From Atherix ibis (Eukaryota; Arthropoda; Insecta; Diptera; Athericidae): a stretch of 64,000 nt of DNA. The DNA lies in the NCBI GenBank assembly GCA_958298945.1, contig OY282606.1:94247696-94311695 (forward strand). The letters run 5' to 3'. Position numbers and translations under genes: made by a program. The notes under the pieces were generated by a model, which was given only the letters and a program-made list of their open reading frames with translations, was not told the DNA's origin and ran no database searches. Below are positions 34,952 through 46,548 of this stretch, one piece after another (the first letter of the stretch is position 1; every line of letters starts with the position of its first letter).

Positions 34952-35780
34952 GGGTTTTCCAATAAGAGTGATATGATTTCTAAGTGACGTTTTGGCCATT
35001 TCTGATATGTCATGATCTGTCATTTTATTTTCATTATATTTAGTATTGTTTACAATTTTATAGTGAAAAGATATAAGCAAGAACAACGTTTACAAATTAT
35101 TCAATTTTATTATCAAAATAATCGTTCTCCAATTGCAACTTTTCGTGCGCTCACTTTCATCTGAGTGGTGCGGTAAATAAACAAAACTGTCGATTCTGGT
35201 GCGAAGAAAATCCACAAATTATTCATGAACACCCATTACATTCACCTAAGTTGACAGTTTGGTGTGGTTTTTGGTCTGGTGGAATCATCGGTCCGTAACT
35301 CTTTCGAAATGAAGTTGATCTTGACAACATGTGGTTCCAACAAGACGGGGCTACGTGCCACACAGCACGTGCTACAACCGAATTATTGCGAGAAAAGTTT
35401 GGAGATTCGATTATTTCAAGAAATTGTGACATTGAATGGCCTCCAAGAAGTTGTGATTTAACACCATTAGACTATTTCTTGTGGGGTTACTTGAAGTCAT
35501 TGGTCTTTAACAATAAACCAGACTCTCTTCAAGCTTTAGAAGTCAATATTGCACGTGCTATTCATGACATACGACTTGATTTAGTGGAAAATGTGCTCGA
35601 AAATTGGGTTCATCGAATTCGTTCCTGCAACAGAAGTCGTGGAGGCCATTTGAATGACATTTTATTCAGAACTTAATTGTATCGATTGTACTTTACATTA
35701 AATAAAAAACATTTGAATTTTCTTAACAATTAGTGTATTTTTTTTTTGAAAAGAAATCATATCACTTTTTTGGAAAACCC
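34952..35780 (+). mobile_element. DD41D deletion derivative D2 copy 1
   Basis: Terminal inverted repeats GGGTTTTCCAATAAGAGTGA (left) and GGGTTTTCCAAAAAAGTGAT (right, inverted), with TA on both sides. Inside, an N-terminal stub (IIQFYYQNNRSPIATFRAL) joins directly to AHFHLSGAVNKQN of the catalytic half, out of frame. A second deletion removes the segment between IIGP and LDNMW. Confidence 0.9.
35186..35676 (+). pseudogene. Truncated DD41D transposase in D2 copy 1
   Basis: The readable part is VNKQNCRFWCEENPQ, LTVWCGFWSGGIIGP, a stop, then an open stretch from 35329: MWFQQDGATCHTARATTELL, WPPRSCDLTPLDYFLWGYL, and a C-terminus ending RSRGGHLNDILFRT. I count 41 residues between the Asp of QQDG and the Asp of PLDYF, the spacing of the rosa-type DD41D group. 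The helix-turn-helix domain is missing. Confidence 0.85.
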
Positions 35781-35812
35781 TATAAGTGAAGAAAAAAAAT
35801 TAATTTTTATAT

Positions 35813-36601
35813 GCGAGATCTGTTCAAAAAGTATCGCGAATTTTATGTTGTTTTCAAAAATTATTTATTTATTCAAGAATATCTATTTTGTCCCCTAAAA
35901 GTAATCCCCACCAGATATTACACACTTGTGCCAACGTTTTTTCCAATCATGGAAGCACTTCAAAAAATATTTTTTTGTGATCTTGTTTAGCTCCTCCTTC
36001 TATGCCATCTTTAGCTCCTCAATCGTAGCGTAGCGCCGTCCTTTCATGGGGCTCTTCAGCAAAAAAATTCGCGCACAAGCAACGATTCGTGAGCAGAGGC
36101 GTTCTCATGATGCAAAAGCCAATTTTTGTTTTTCCACAAATCCCGGCGTTTCTGGTGTATTGCTTGGCAAGAACTCATGATGCACCACGCCCCTGCAATC
36201 GAAGAAAACTGTAAGCAAAAGCTTCACATTTGCGTGAACTTGGCGCGCTTTTTTCGGTTTTGGCTCGTGCGGCAGCTTCTATTGGGATGATTGAGCTTTG
36301 GTTTTCACGTCATAACCATAAACCCATGATTCGTCACCAGTTATGACCCTTTGGAGCAGATTTGGTTCGTCGTGGACAGTGTCCAACAGCTCCTCAGCAA
36401 TGTTAATTGGATGCTGTTTTTGGTCGAAATTGAGCAAAAATCAAAGCAGCTGTCAAAAATTAACTGAATATTCAAAATGGCCGAACTTGTCGGCATAAGT
36501 GAGAGACATGAATACCAACATAACGCCACAAAAAATCGAAAATCGAATATACGTAACTCGCGGAAATTCAAAATTTACGATTCTTTTTGAACAGACCCCG
36601 T
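35813..36601 (-). mobile_element. Mariner MLE-4 copy 1, deletion derivative
   Basis: Ends GCGAGATCTGTTCAAAAAGT and, inverted, CGGGGTCTGTTCAAAAAGAA. At 790 bp it is far shorter than a full mariner. The minus strand reads RFLLNFDQKQHPINIAEELL, VITGDESW with the catalytic Asp kept, VFFDCRGVVHHEFLP, and a C-terminus near DWKKRWHKC. The N-terminal DNA-binding domain is absent: the 5' untranslated region joins close to RFLLNF. The second catalytic motif is also lost. Confidence 0.88.
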
Positions 36602-39600
36602 ATTTTATGTAAATTAGCATATAATTAAATAAATTTATGTATAAAAAAATCACCAATACTATTAGTCTATTAGTATTAAAATTAATTTTTAATTATAGTT
36701 TTTAGAATTTAATTTTTAAGTATATGATCTCTGTTTTATTAACTTAAATAACTTAATATAAAAAAAATAATAAGACTAATTTTTTGATAAAATTTTTTTA
36801 ATGTTATGCCCTTCAAAGTAGTTTCCTAAATACTCTTCGTCTGACATATCGGTGCTAGATATACCTGAACTGACATATTGGTGCCTACGTATTTATAAGG
36901 CTCCTTACCGTAACTCAATAAGTGAAATACAAATCGAAGTACTCTTAAAACAAAAATTGGTGCCACTGTGTTAAGACACACTGTACTCGACAATGCTGAG
37001 GTGCCTTAAGCTGCAACGTGTTGTCTTTGGTTAATACCCATATCACGGTAAGAGTTACCGTCCTTCACCTTAGGCGCTGCCACTACTAATGACAAATAGT
37101 TGGGGCAATCAGCTATTATCTCAGTACCTACGGTTAGAGGCGGCACGTGGTATTATGTCTAACGATGGGTACGCCACATAAAACAACAGTATTCAAAAAC
37201 TACGTGCTTTTAGAAGTTTTTTTTATATTGGGGCTCAACAAATAGTCTTTCGTAATACGAGCAGATGGATAGAGTACCTGGCAGACCACAAAAATTCTTT
37301 TTTTCTGGTAAGGGAGCGTTGTTATGATAGAGCTTTCGAGGATTTGCAATGTCCCATCTGATGCAAGACACCTCTTTTTCTGAGCTGACGCAATGAACCT
37401 ATTTTTCTGAGCTGACGCAAAGAACCTCTTTTTTACAAAAATCCTTTAAGCGACCGAAAAACCTCTGCTCTTAAATGCGCGGATTCACCAAACTTAACAC
37501 AAAATTTCGAGGCACATCATTGATCCTCCGAAATTTCGCTGTTCCGTTTTTCGTAATGCCATATGAAAATTCGACTTCACATTTGCGGGGTAATCCGCAT
37601 AGTTGTCAGATGGCTCAACCAGGCCAGATGCCTCAAATCTACCCATTTTATAACTTATCTGCCACACGTCATATTTTTCATGTTTCTTAACATAAATTAT
37701 TTTTGCAACACAATTTGAAATGTGATAGTTCCCATAATAAGATCAAAACGAGATACAAAATTAACTTACAAATATTTTACTGCGAATATAAATGCACCAT
37801 ACTCTAATAAAAAATTTTATTAATAACTTTTATACTAATTTAAAAATTTTAAGAAAATTGTTTTAATAAATTATTCTCTTAAAAAAGAATTTCTGGTATG
37901 AAAAATTGTCTCATTTTATGTCACTTTGCTAATGATTAGCCTGTGCACCCATATTAACTGTCGGCAAATAATTTAACAAATATAAAATCTGTCAGAGAGA
38001 AAAAAATTCCAACAGTTAACAAAATGAATTATTAATAATAGTCGGCATATTATCATTCCACTTAAAATAATTATTGCAATTAGTACAAATAAAGGAAAGT
38101 GTTTTGAATTTATATCTCCATCTTGCGAGGAATAATAATATTTCTGCTGAAAATTTGAATATATTTTTAATAATTCTAGACTTGATGTATAATAGTGAGT
38201 TTTTATCGTTGAATTAATAGAAAGGATTTGAACTAAACGAATTTATATTTTTATATTTGAAATTCATTTATTAGAAAGGAAAATGTCAATGCGCATGTCA
38301 ATTTAAGTATTTATGCTTCCAAAAATTGTAAAGACTACAATTCATTTGAACATTATTTAATAAGAAAAAGTTCCAGTTGGTAGAACAAGTACTATGAATA
38401 ATAGGCAGAACGAATTGGAACAGATAAAAACTAGTTGACTGAAGATTTAGTTTCACGTCAGGGTTTGATAATTTATAATTTATATTAGCCAAGTGATCCA
38501 CTAATATTAGTATAATAAATAGGTGATTTAGTAATGTTATAAGATACTCGTATCCAAAGATGAAAAATGAGAACTAATATCTGTACAGTATCGACCGGTT
38601 TAAAATTTTACTTTCGACGTTGATTTCTATTAAAGAAATTGATCATCGATACGAGTTTTCTTTATACAATAAAAAATCAGGTGTCTTGCAGAGGCTATTA
38701 CCTGTCAGATTACGCAACATCTTCACGACCTTTACATCAGTCGTATGCAGACTGATATTTTATATTTTGTCGACAGATTGACCACTTTATACTTACACTT
38801 TGTATTATATTATAACTAAAATTTTATACAATTTTCATAAAAATAAATGCCAGAATTTTGTCTTGTATAAAATGCGCGGCTATCAATAATTTATTTGCGT
38901 CAAAATGGGGTCAATTGCTCAGAAAATTCACTCTATCAATTATTTATTATTATCTATTTGGATTTATACTATTCTTTAATAAATATTTTGTACAATTTCA
39001 CATACGAATTTCGTGTAACAAAAATTATCACATATCAAAATTCAAACAATTTTTTTTTTCTAATATTAAAAAAATAATTTCAATTTTTTAAAAAAATTTC
39101 ATTTTTTTATTATGACTAGTATGTTATTATATAATATGATTTGGAAACAATTTTCAACAATCATTTCATTAAGTTAAGCACTTTTCTATTTTCATAGTTC
39201 ATTAAAGGCCTCAACTAAATTTACATTAAGTTGAAGTTTTTAATGAACTATAAAAAAGCAAATAACTTTATAAGATAGGGAAAAAAATCATTTTCAAGTA
39301 TTTATTCAATATTTTCTTTATTAATTAAATTTTTAATCGTAGGCGGTTTTTTTTTATTGTTGATCTTGAAGCGAAGAAAGTAACGCGCACACGTTATAAT
39401 AGCACACGGAATGGACGGACTTTGGTTATTGCCATTGATTGCTCTGACAATCACAAAAATAGGCTCATTTATTTATCATTAATCAATATGACAACTCAAT
39501 TGACTTTTTAGATAGTAACTATTTATAAATTTCTGCACAAATCAATAAAGTGGCACTTGAAATTTACAAAAACTGAAAACAAACTGAACTGTATGTTCAA

Positions 39601-39755
39601 ATTTATTTATTTATTAAATAAAACTTTTTCTCAAGGTAATACCGGAGGTTACCTTTAAATGTAAACAAAAATGAGATTATTTATGAAAAATAATAGTTTG
39701 AGCAAAAAGAAAGCCATTATTTTTTCACTAGATTACTGTAGTGATATATATCTCG
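36602..39755. other. Intergenic DNA with a short tandem repeat
   Basis: A 27-bp unit containing CTGAGCTGACGCAA occurs twice at about 37374-37428, in a GC-richer patch (36850-37690) without recognisable coding sequence. The remainder is A/T-rich. Confidence 0.45.
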
Positions 39756-39756
39756 T

Positions 39757-40640
39757 AAATTTTTGATAGTAAAGGTAACATAGGTCCATCGTCGAAAATG
39801 TCGATAAAATCATGCAAATGATCAAAGTAGACCGGCCTGTTAGCAATCGTAGCATCGCCCAGGAGCTAAAGATCGGCCACAAAATAGTTTCAAGCCATCT
39901 GCATAAAGCTGGATGTAGAAAAAAACTCAATATTTGGAGTGCCTAATGAATTGAGTGGAAAAAACAAGATGAACCGACTGCTGAAGCGCAATGAAATCGA
40001 GCCATTTCTGAAGCGGATCGTAACTGCTGATGAGAAAATGGGTAAAATACGAGAATATCGTTCGAAAGAGCTTATGGAAAAAGAGAGATGAACGATCACA
40101 AACAATTTCATAGCCAGGATTGACGGCCAACAGATTATGCTGAGTATATGGTGGGACTGGAAGAGAACTGTTTATTATGAGCTGCTACCGCGTCAAACTG
40201 TTAAGTTGGTACTCTGCTGTCATCAATAAAGATTACACCAGAATTGAGAATTGAAAACGGCCAGAATTGATCAATAGGAAGGGTCTCGTCGCAGCCATAC
40301 ACATCTTTGATGACTCGCCAATAATTAAAAGAGCTTGCCTGGGAAGTTTTCATGCTGGATGCAAAAAGAAGCTCGATTTTTGGGTCCCATACAAATGTAC
40401 GTAAAAAAAACATGATGGATCGAATTTCCATCTGCGAAGTCTTGGCCAAATGAAACGAAATCGATCCATTTCTTAAACGGATGAGAAATAGGTGGCACAC
40501 GATAATATTGTACGAAAATGATCGTGGTCAAAGCACGGTGCAGTGGCTCAAACGATGGCTAAACCAGAACTAACGGCCAGAAAGGTTTTGCTGTGTATTT
40601 GGTGAGACTGGAAAGTAATCATCTACTTAGTAGCTCATAG
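39757..40640 (+). mobile_element. Irritans-like mariner relic MLE-3 with partial internal duplication
   Basis: The plus strand reads VDKIMQMIKVDRPVSNRSIA, QELKIGHKIVSSHLHKAG, NEIEPFLKRIVTADEK, MLSIWWDWKRTVYYELLP, RPELINRKGLV and HTSLMTRQ...WEVFM. At about 40351-40360 it jumps back to AGCKKKLDFWVPY and repeats the middle of the protein as far as a second IW-DWKVII near 40630. Stops and shifts are many. The sequence strongly resembles Himar-type transposases. Confidence 0.82.
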
Positions 40641-41335
40641 TAGATGGGCCATATAGCCAAACACTAAATTCGGACCTCTAATGTCAATTTTGCTTATAAA
40701 CGTATCCACCATGCGAAAAATGAATTTTCTTCGAACCGTGGCTATGGCAGAAAGTTTTTACAATTTTTATGGCGTTTTTGCTTATTAAACGATTTATAAT
40801 GTGTAAACCTAAATTTAAACAGATGCCATCTTGGATGACACATATATTTGACAGCTGTCAAATAGTTTAGTTGTACTTTCCAAACTACGAAATGGATAAC
40901 TCAAAAAAAAAACTGTACGCAAATATTTTATCAATTATTTATATGTAGAATTTTTTTTTACTCAATTTATATATTAATTAATTTTTTAGCAGAATTTTAC
41001 TATTTGAATTTGTACAGAAAAAATCCAATTGCTAATAAAACATACATAAAAAAAAACAATACATTTTTTTGTTGAATTTAAAATTCTATGCAAAAATATA
41101 ACAAAATCCTTGATTTGAATCGATTCTGACAGCTGATCATGGGGCTCTGAAAGCCTCTCGTTCTCGTCCACAGCGATTTAAATAGTTATGAATGAACTGA
41201 GATGCATATACTCGTAAGTAGTACATGATCAAAATTATTAATTTATGAGAGCACATGGGACTATCAGAATAGCGATTGGGTGGGTATGTGCCTGCGTGCA
41301 TTTGCACTAATCACCTTTACCCCTTCTCGTTTGAA
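40641..41335. other. Unexplained insert inside the MLE-3 relic
   Basis: About 700 bases separate the two parts of the relic. A perfect 16-bp palindrome TTTGACAGCTGTCAAA lies at 40847-40862. No protein motif was found. Confidence 0.4.
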
Positions 41336-41344
41336 GCTAGCGAT

Positions 41345-41660
41345 TGGCCAGATCGAAGCGTCCAAAATTGATCACGCCAGGTCACACACGTGACTCGCCA
41401 GAAACACCGGAATCTTGACCGAGAAGTGTTGATGCATCCACTCTATAGTCCGGACCTGGCCCCAAGCGATTACCATATTTTTTTTATAATTGCAAAACTT
41501 CCTTAGTGATAAGAAATCGGCATCAAGAGAATATTGTGAAAATTGCTTAGTCGAGTTTTTCGCCAATAAGGATCAGGGCTTCTATTAGAAAGGCAACAAT
41601 TTAATTAAAAAAACGGTGCATATTTTATCCAAATCGGACAATCCGAACTATGTTAAATAA
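41345..41660 (+). mobile_element. MLE-3 relic, C-terminal part
   Basis: Reads HARSHT, EVLMHPLYSPDLAPSDYHIF, ASREYCENCLVEFFANKDQG, the C-terminal catalytic region and tail of an irritans-type mariner. It is in the same orientation as 39757-40640. Confidence 0.8.
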
Positions 41661-43795
41661 AGTCGTAAAAATTATGTTGGATTTCTTTTTTGCCAAACCA
41701 ATTTATATAATATTGATTTTAAATACATACTCGTACTACAAAGTTTCAAATACAAAAACAAACAAATTATCCTTTTATTTAACAACCCCCAAAATAAAAC
41801 CCAATTATATAAATTTTTATTTCAAAATGCTTGGATTCAAATTATAACCACTTGAAATAAATTGGAAAAATCAACTTTACCAAAATCCGTTAATATAAGT
41901 TGAAATTCGCTCAAAAAATAAGAAACAGAAATTAAGTCCTCAAAAAAAAGCTTTTTAGTTTAAATGGAAGCAATCTTAATTATTCGAAATATTCGATTTC
42001 ATCAATTAATAAAGGCCATTATTTTTATAGAAATTTTTATTAATTACTTGAATGAAAATATTCTTTCAACTCAAACTTATTTAAATGAGTTTATTAATTA
42101 CGAGTAACATTTGCTTATATTAACTTCGATTTTAATGTTATTCGTTTCTTTATCTCAAAATCAGTTACATATGTGCATATTTATGGTAGTATGAAATTAT
42201 CTAATATGTTCATAAATACATATATTATAAGAAAATAAATCAGATTAAATCACCAGATTAAATCATGACAAACCAGATAAATGTCTGTAATGAGAAGTTG
42301 AAATAAGGAATTCTTCCGTCACTTGGTCATCAGAAAATTAAATTGCCATCGATGCAAATGAATTTAAGTTTTACTAACTGCAATCAAGGCCAATATAATA
42401 AATTATATAAAATTTGAATTAATTATTTCTGATAAATTCTATCGAAGAATAAATCCAGTTGCGACACTAAGTAGTATTGACGAACTACACGTATAAGTTA
42501 ATATGCAATTTCAAATGGAAAAATCTAGTACAGATACAAATTTATAATTACTTATTAAACAGGACAATCATAGTTTTAGGGTATAATATTGCATTATCAA
42601 TTTACTTACACATAGTTTAGTATTTTTTTTTTTTACAAAAACTTGTTATACCATATAATTCAATTATGATATTATAACTATCAGACAAAGATAATTGCTA
42701 ATACTTATAATAAGCAATTTATGATAATAATCTATACGAAAGCAGATTTTCTAACATACCACATTTTAGAATTTACTTATATTTACAGATCGAGCAGATA
42801 CACTTAATTAATTTAGATTTTGCCTATATGGCATAATTAAATTTTATTTCAATTTAACAGTTAATATTTTCTAACAATATAAATTTATTTATTATTAAGT
42901 AGAAGAGTTTTTTTTATTTTGTTGAAATACGTGTAAGTAAAAGTTTAAGTTAACTATTTTTAATGTACTCCTATGCCAAATATAGTTTATTCAAAATATT
43001 CACTTTATTAAATTAGTATGGCATTATTTTAACAAGACCAGTTAAAATTATTCATTATTTGGTTTTTATATAATATATATTTAGTAATTGCTAAAAAATC
43101 CAAATCGATGATGGTTTCATGGCCTAAGAATCCATATGCAAGAGCTTAGACCATCAGCTGTTAATGCCTGTCATTAAAACCATATAGTCTAAACCTTAGA
43201 TGACACCGTTCATTTAATGCTACGAATAGCTCACCCGGAATAATGCACTAATCATGCGATTGTACGATTTTCGCACGTTGGCGAGCAATTTTAGCTCGTG
43301 GCAAGCATGGAGAAGGCGAAATTGACTGAATCTATACATGATCGTATGTTAGGTCGTACATTTATTACATATACCGTTGTTCATGTTGCTCGTTGCATCC
43401 TCGTCATTTTTGCATTGTTTATTTTCACATTTCACAGTTTTCATATTTACTCAGCAAATTCATTTGTATTTATTTTATTTTTTAATAAAAAATAAAATAA
43501 ATACAAAAAACTTGTTTTTTAATTAACATTTAATTTCAATTTTTATTATATTGTATAAAATTTTAATGTATGTAAAGCGATGAAAATTAAATAAAAAAGT
43601 AGCGAAAAAATTGTTCACTTATAAATTTATAAATAAGTTAATTAAAATGCCAGTGCCAATAGAATATGAAATTAATATTGAAGAAAATTTTTAAAATTAA
43701 ATAAAAAATGTTTATTAAAATAAATAAAGTAATCCAAATAAATAAATGGATGTGAAAATGTCATTCATAATACAAAGTAAATAAAATAAGAAGAG
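41661..43795. other. AT-rich intergenic DNA
   Basis: No gene recognised. A GC-richer segment (43110-43440) includes an open frame of 65 codons from 43298 without known motif. Octamers TACTCGTA/TACGAGTA lie at 41728 and 42099. Confidence 0.45.
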
Positions 43796-43796
43796 C

Positions 43797-44385
43797 AGCG
43801 ATAAACTAGTTAATTCATCAATAAAAACAGCATAAATTGTATCTAAGATTAAAAATATATTTCAACATTAAAGATTGTGTGTATACACAATCTTTGTTTG
43901 CGGCGAACTAGCACAATCTTGTTCACGAGCAAAATGCGTACATGTTCGCGCATATTGGACATTGTCAGATGTGCAAAAAAAAGAAAAGAAAACTTCAACT
44001 GCAGAAAAATCTAGTGAATTTATTAATAAAAACAGCATATACTATATCCACGATTAAAAATATATTTCAACATATATGGTTGCTTGCGGCAATCTAGCAC
44101 AATCCTGTTCACGCGCAAAATGCGTACATGCTCGCACATATATAACATTATCAGATGAGCAAAAAGAAGGGAAATTTCGTCTGTAAAAAAAACTAGTGAA
44201 TTCATCGATAAAAACAGCATACCATATATTGTATCTACGATTAAAAATATATTTCAACATTAAAGATTGTGTATATACACAATCTTTGTTTGCGGCAAAC
44301 TAGCACAATCTTGTTCGCGCACAAAATACGTACATGCTCGCGCATATATGGCATTGTCAAATAAGCAAAAAAGAGTTAATTTCAC
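43797..44385 (+). repeat. About 205-bp satellite, nearly three units, with a 24-bp palindrome
   Basis: Three tandem copies can be aligned by ATTAAAAATATATTTCAACA at about 43849, 44054 and 44241, so periods are 205 and 187. Units contain TAGCACAATCTTGTTC and TGCGTACATG. Units 1 and 3 carry the palindrome AAGATTGTGTA/TACACAATCTT (one mismatch in unit 1). Unit 2 has lost it, which accounts for the shorter period. Confidence 0.9.
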
Positions 44386-44734
44386 CTTCAAATCGTGCAT
44401 TACACGTACGATATTATCTAAGCTTAAGCTGTTAACAATTAAGTAAAAATACAACTAGAAGTATTAGGGGAAGTTTCAAAGATAGGAAGTAGTGTCAGAC
44501 CATGCTAGAAAATATATTCCGAAAACTAAATCGAAAACTAAATTAAGACCAAGTTAGACTCAACATAAACGGAAGAAAATAAAACTAACACAAATTCGTA
44601 GCTGATATACATATGTTAGTCTTGTTCGAAGAAAATCCCCAAGACTTAGAGAAAATAATACGAGATTTTATTCTAAAGGAGTAGGATAGGTACTAAGAAA
44701 CAGAACAGAGTACGAATTACCCAGATAAGCGTAG

Positions 44735-44990
44735 AAAACCAAACTCATTAACATGCTCTATAAAATAGCCCAACGAAAGTGGAGATGGACAGATCACATG
44801 ATACGAAGCACTCCAGACATTTGGAGCAAAATTGTGCCAGAATGATACCCGAGAGATGGCAAAAGGAACAGAGGAAGACGACACAAAAGATGGGAAGAAG
44901 ATTTAAAGCTTGCAGAGTGTTCTAAGTGTTGAAGAGTTGCCAGAGATACAGTGAAAGATTGCTTTTATTTACTTTGAAAAATCAATTATT
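44735..44990 (+). mobile_element. C-terminal remnant of an RTE-like LINE
   Basis: The plus strand reads IAQRKWRWTDHMIRSTPDIW, then PRDGKRNRGRRHKRWEEDL, the conserved tail after the reverse transcriptase in RTE-like elements (WRWAGH, PRDG, RGRP, RW). Stops interrupt it. Confidence 0.72.
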
Positions 44991-44999
44991 GAAAGATAT

Positions 45000-45950
45000 T
45001 ACAACATAAGAACGGAAACGTTCAGAATAAAAGAGACTATTGGAAAAAATCAAAACAGAACAAAAATCTCTATTATATTAAAAAGTCTTATTATTTTATG
45101 TTTTAATTTTTATATAAATTTATTTTGAAAAAAAAATGATTAATGGTTTTTATTTTATATAGAACCGAAATTTCGAGTGATATTTTAGGATTTTAATCAA
45201 TATTTAAAAAATCTAAAAAAGTTTTTTTTATTATAAGATAAAATAAATACGGCGATAAAAAAAAAGTGTATTATTATTCTCTACAAAAAAATACCTCGGA
45301 ACACTTTTCGACTGATTTATTACCTCTAATCATGCAAAAATGTCCATCCTAATACGAATTTTAGAAAAATGAAAGGGGATTTTTTTCATAAATCCTAAAA
45401 ATTTTAAAGTTTTTTATATTTTTAGAAATACGGTAGTAAGAAAATTTTAATTCGATAGCTACTCAATCAATGTATTAAATAAAACTATCTTAATGATATC
45501 ATTAATTATTTATCTGCTGAAATATAGACAAAAAAAATACACAAAAGATAAAATCTATGAAAATAATACTTTTTTAATGGGAAATATTTAATCATGTTCA
45601 ATTTAGAACTATCCATAAAATGATAAATTTGATTACTGATACTAATTTGGACTGAACAGATTTATTAAACAATATCGAAATGCTATTCTTTTTAAGTCGA
45701 ACAAAATAGGAAAATTTCCATAAAACAATAAATTGCTTAAGTTTATATTGAAAAAAATTTTCGTTCGCCAAAAAACAAAAGCTTATTTAAAAAGAAAAGC
45801 TTAATCATCTTGAAAATCACTTATTAAAATGAAATTAACATGTTACGTTTTGTCAAAAACGTATTGCTCATTTAAAAAGTCCGCGTAAAAGATATGAGAA
45901 AAAAAACTGTTTTGCTGTAAAATTGGTACAAATGCAAATAAATGTCACGC
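45000..45950. other. AT-rich DNA, nothing recognised
   Basis: No element or exon recognised. Confidence 0.5.
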
Positions 45951-46037
45951 AGTGTTTTGGCGCGATCTGTCAATTAGCTTGTGTGCAGCCATTGGCTTTG
46001 TTAGTTGCTCTCAACTGTGCTCTTCAATTTTGTTAAT

Positions 46038-46548
46038 ATGGAAAAAAATATCGAACAAAGATGGTGTCTACAATTTTTCCCCTAACAGAATTTAATATGG
46101 CTAATCTATGCTTATTAATCGAATATATAAGCATACGAGTGGTATAAAGCACTTGAAGATTAGAGCTTTATACTTGCCTCATTCCGGTCGATCTTAAATA
46201 GCTTCTACTGTCAAAAACATCGACCGAATGAATACAGTAGTGTTGGGAATAGTTTTTCTAGCTTAAAAATGAAATGCGTTTCAGCGCGCCTTGTTCCGAA
46301 GAAGCTGTTTTTTGTTTAACAAAGCGCATATCATACATGTTCTAATTTTATCAGGACTCTACTTTCCAGAAACGCATAATAGAATGTGATAAAACGTGAG
46401 CTTATACAAATCAGTCAACAAGCTTTGGAGTGGCGGGATGTTGCTCCCTCGGAATTTTATGTATAATCTGATCGTTATAAGGATTTTGATAGAGTGTGTC
46501 TGTCGGCTACAGCCAGAACAAATTTTAGATTTTGCACCACGATAATGC
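46038..46548 (+). mobile_element. Mariner relic MLE-6, N-terminal to catalytic motif
   Basis: Starts MEKNIEQRWCLQFF, the family start of a mariner group. It is badly decayed through PHSGRS and VKNIDRMNTVVLG, then reads ILHHDNALSHRATEYL at about 46528-46575, equivalent to HHDNAPSHTA. The minisatellite begins inside this motif. The C-terminal part resumes at 51631. Confidence 0.75.
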
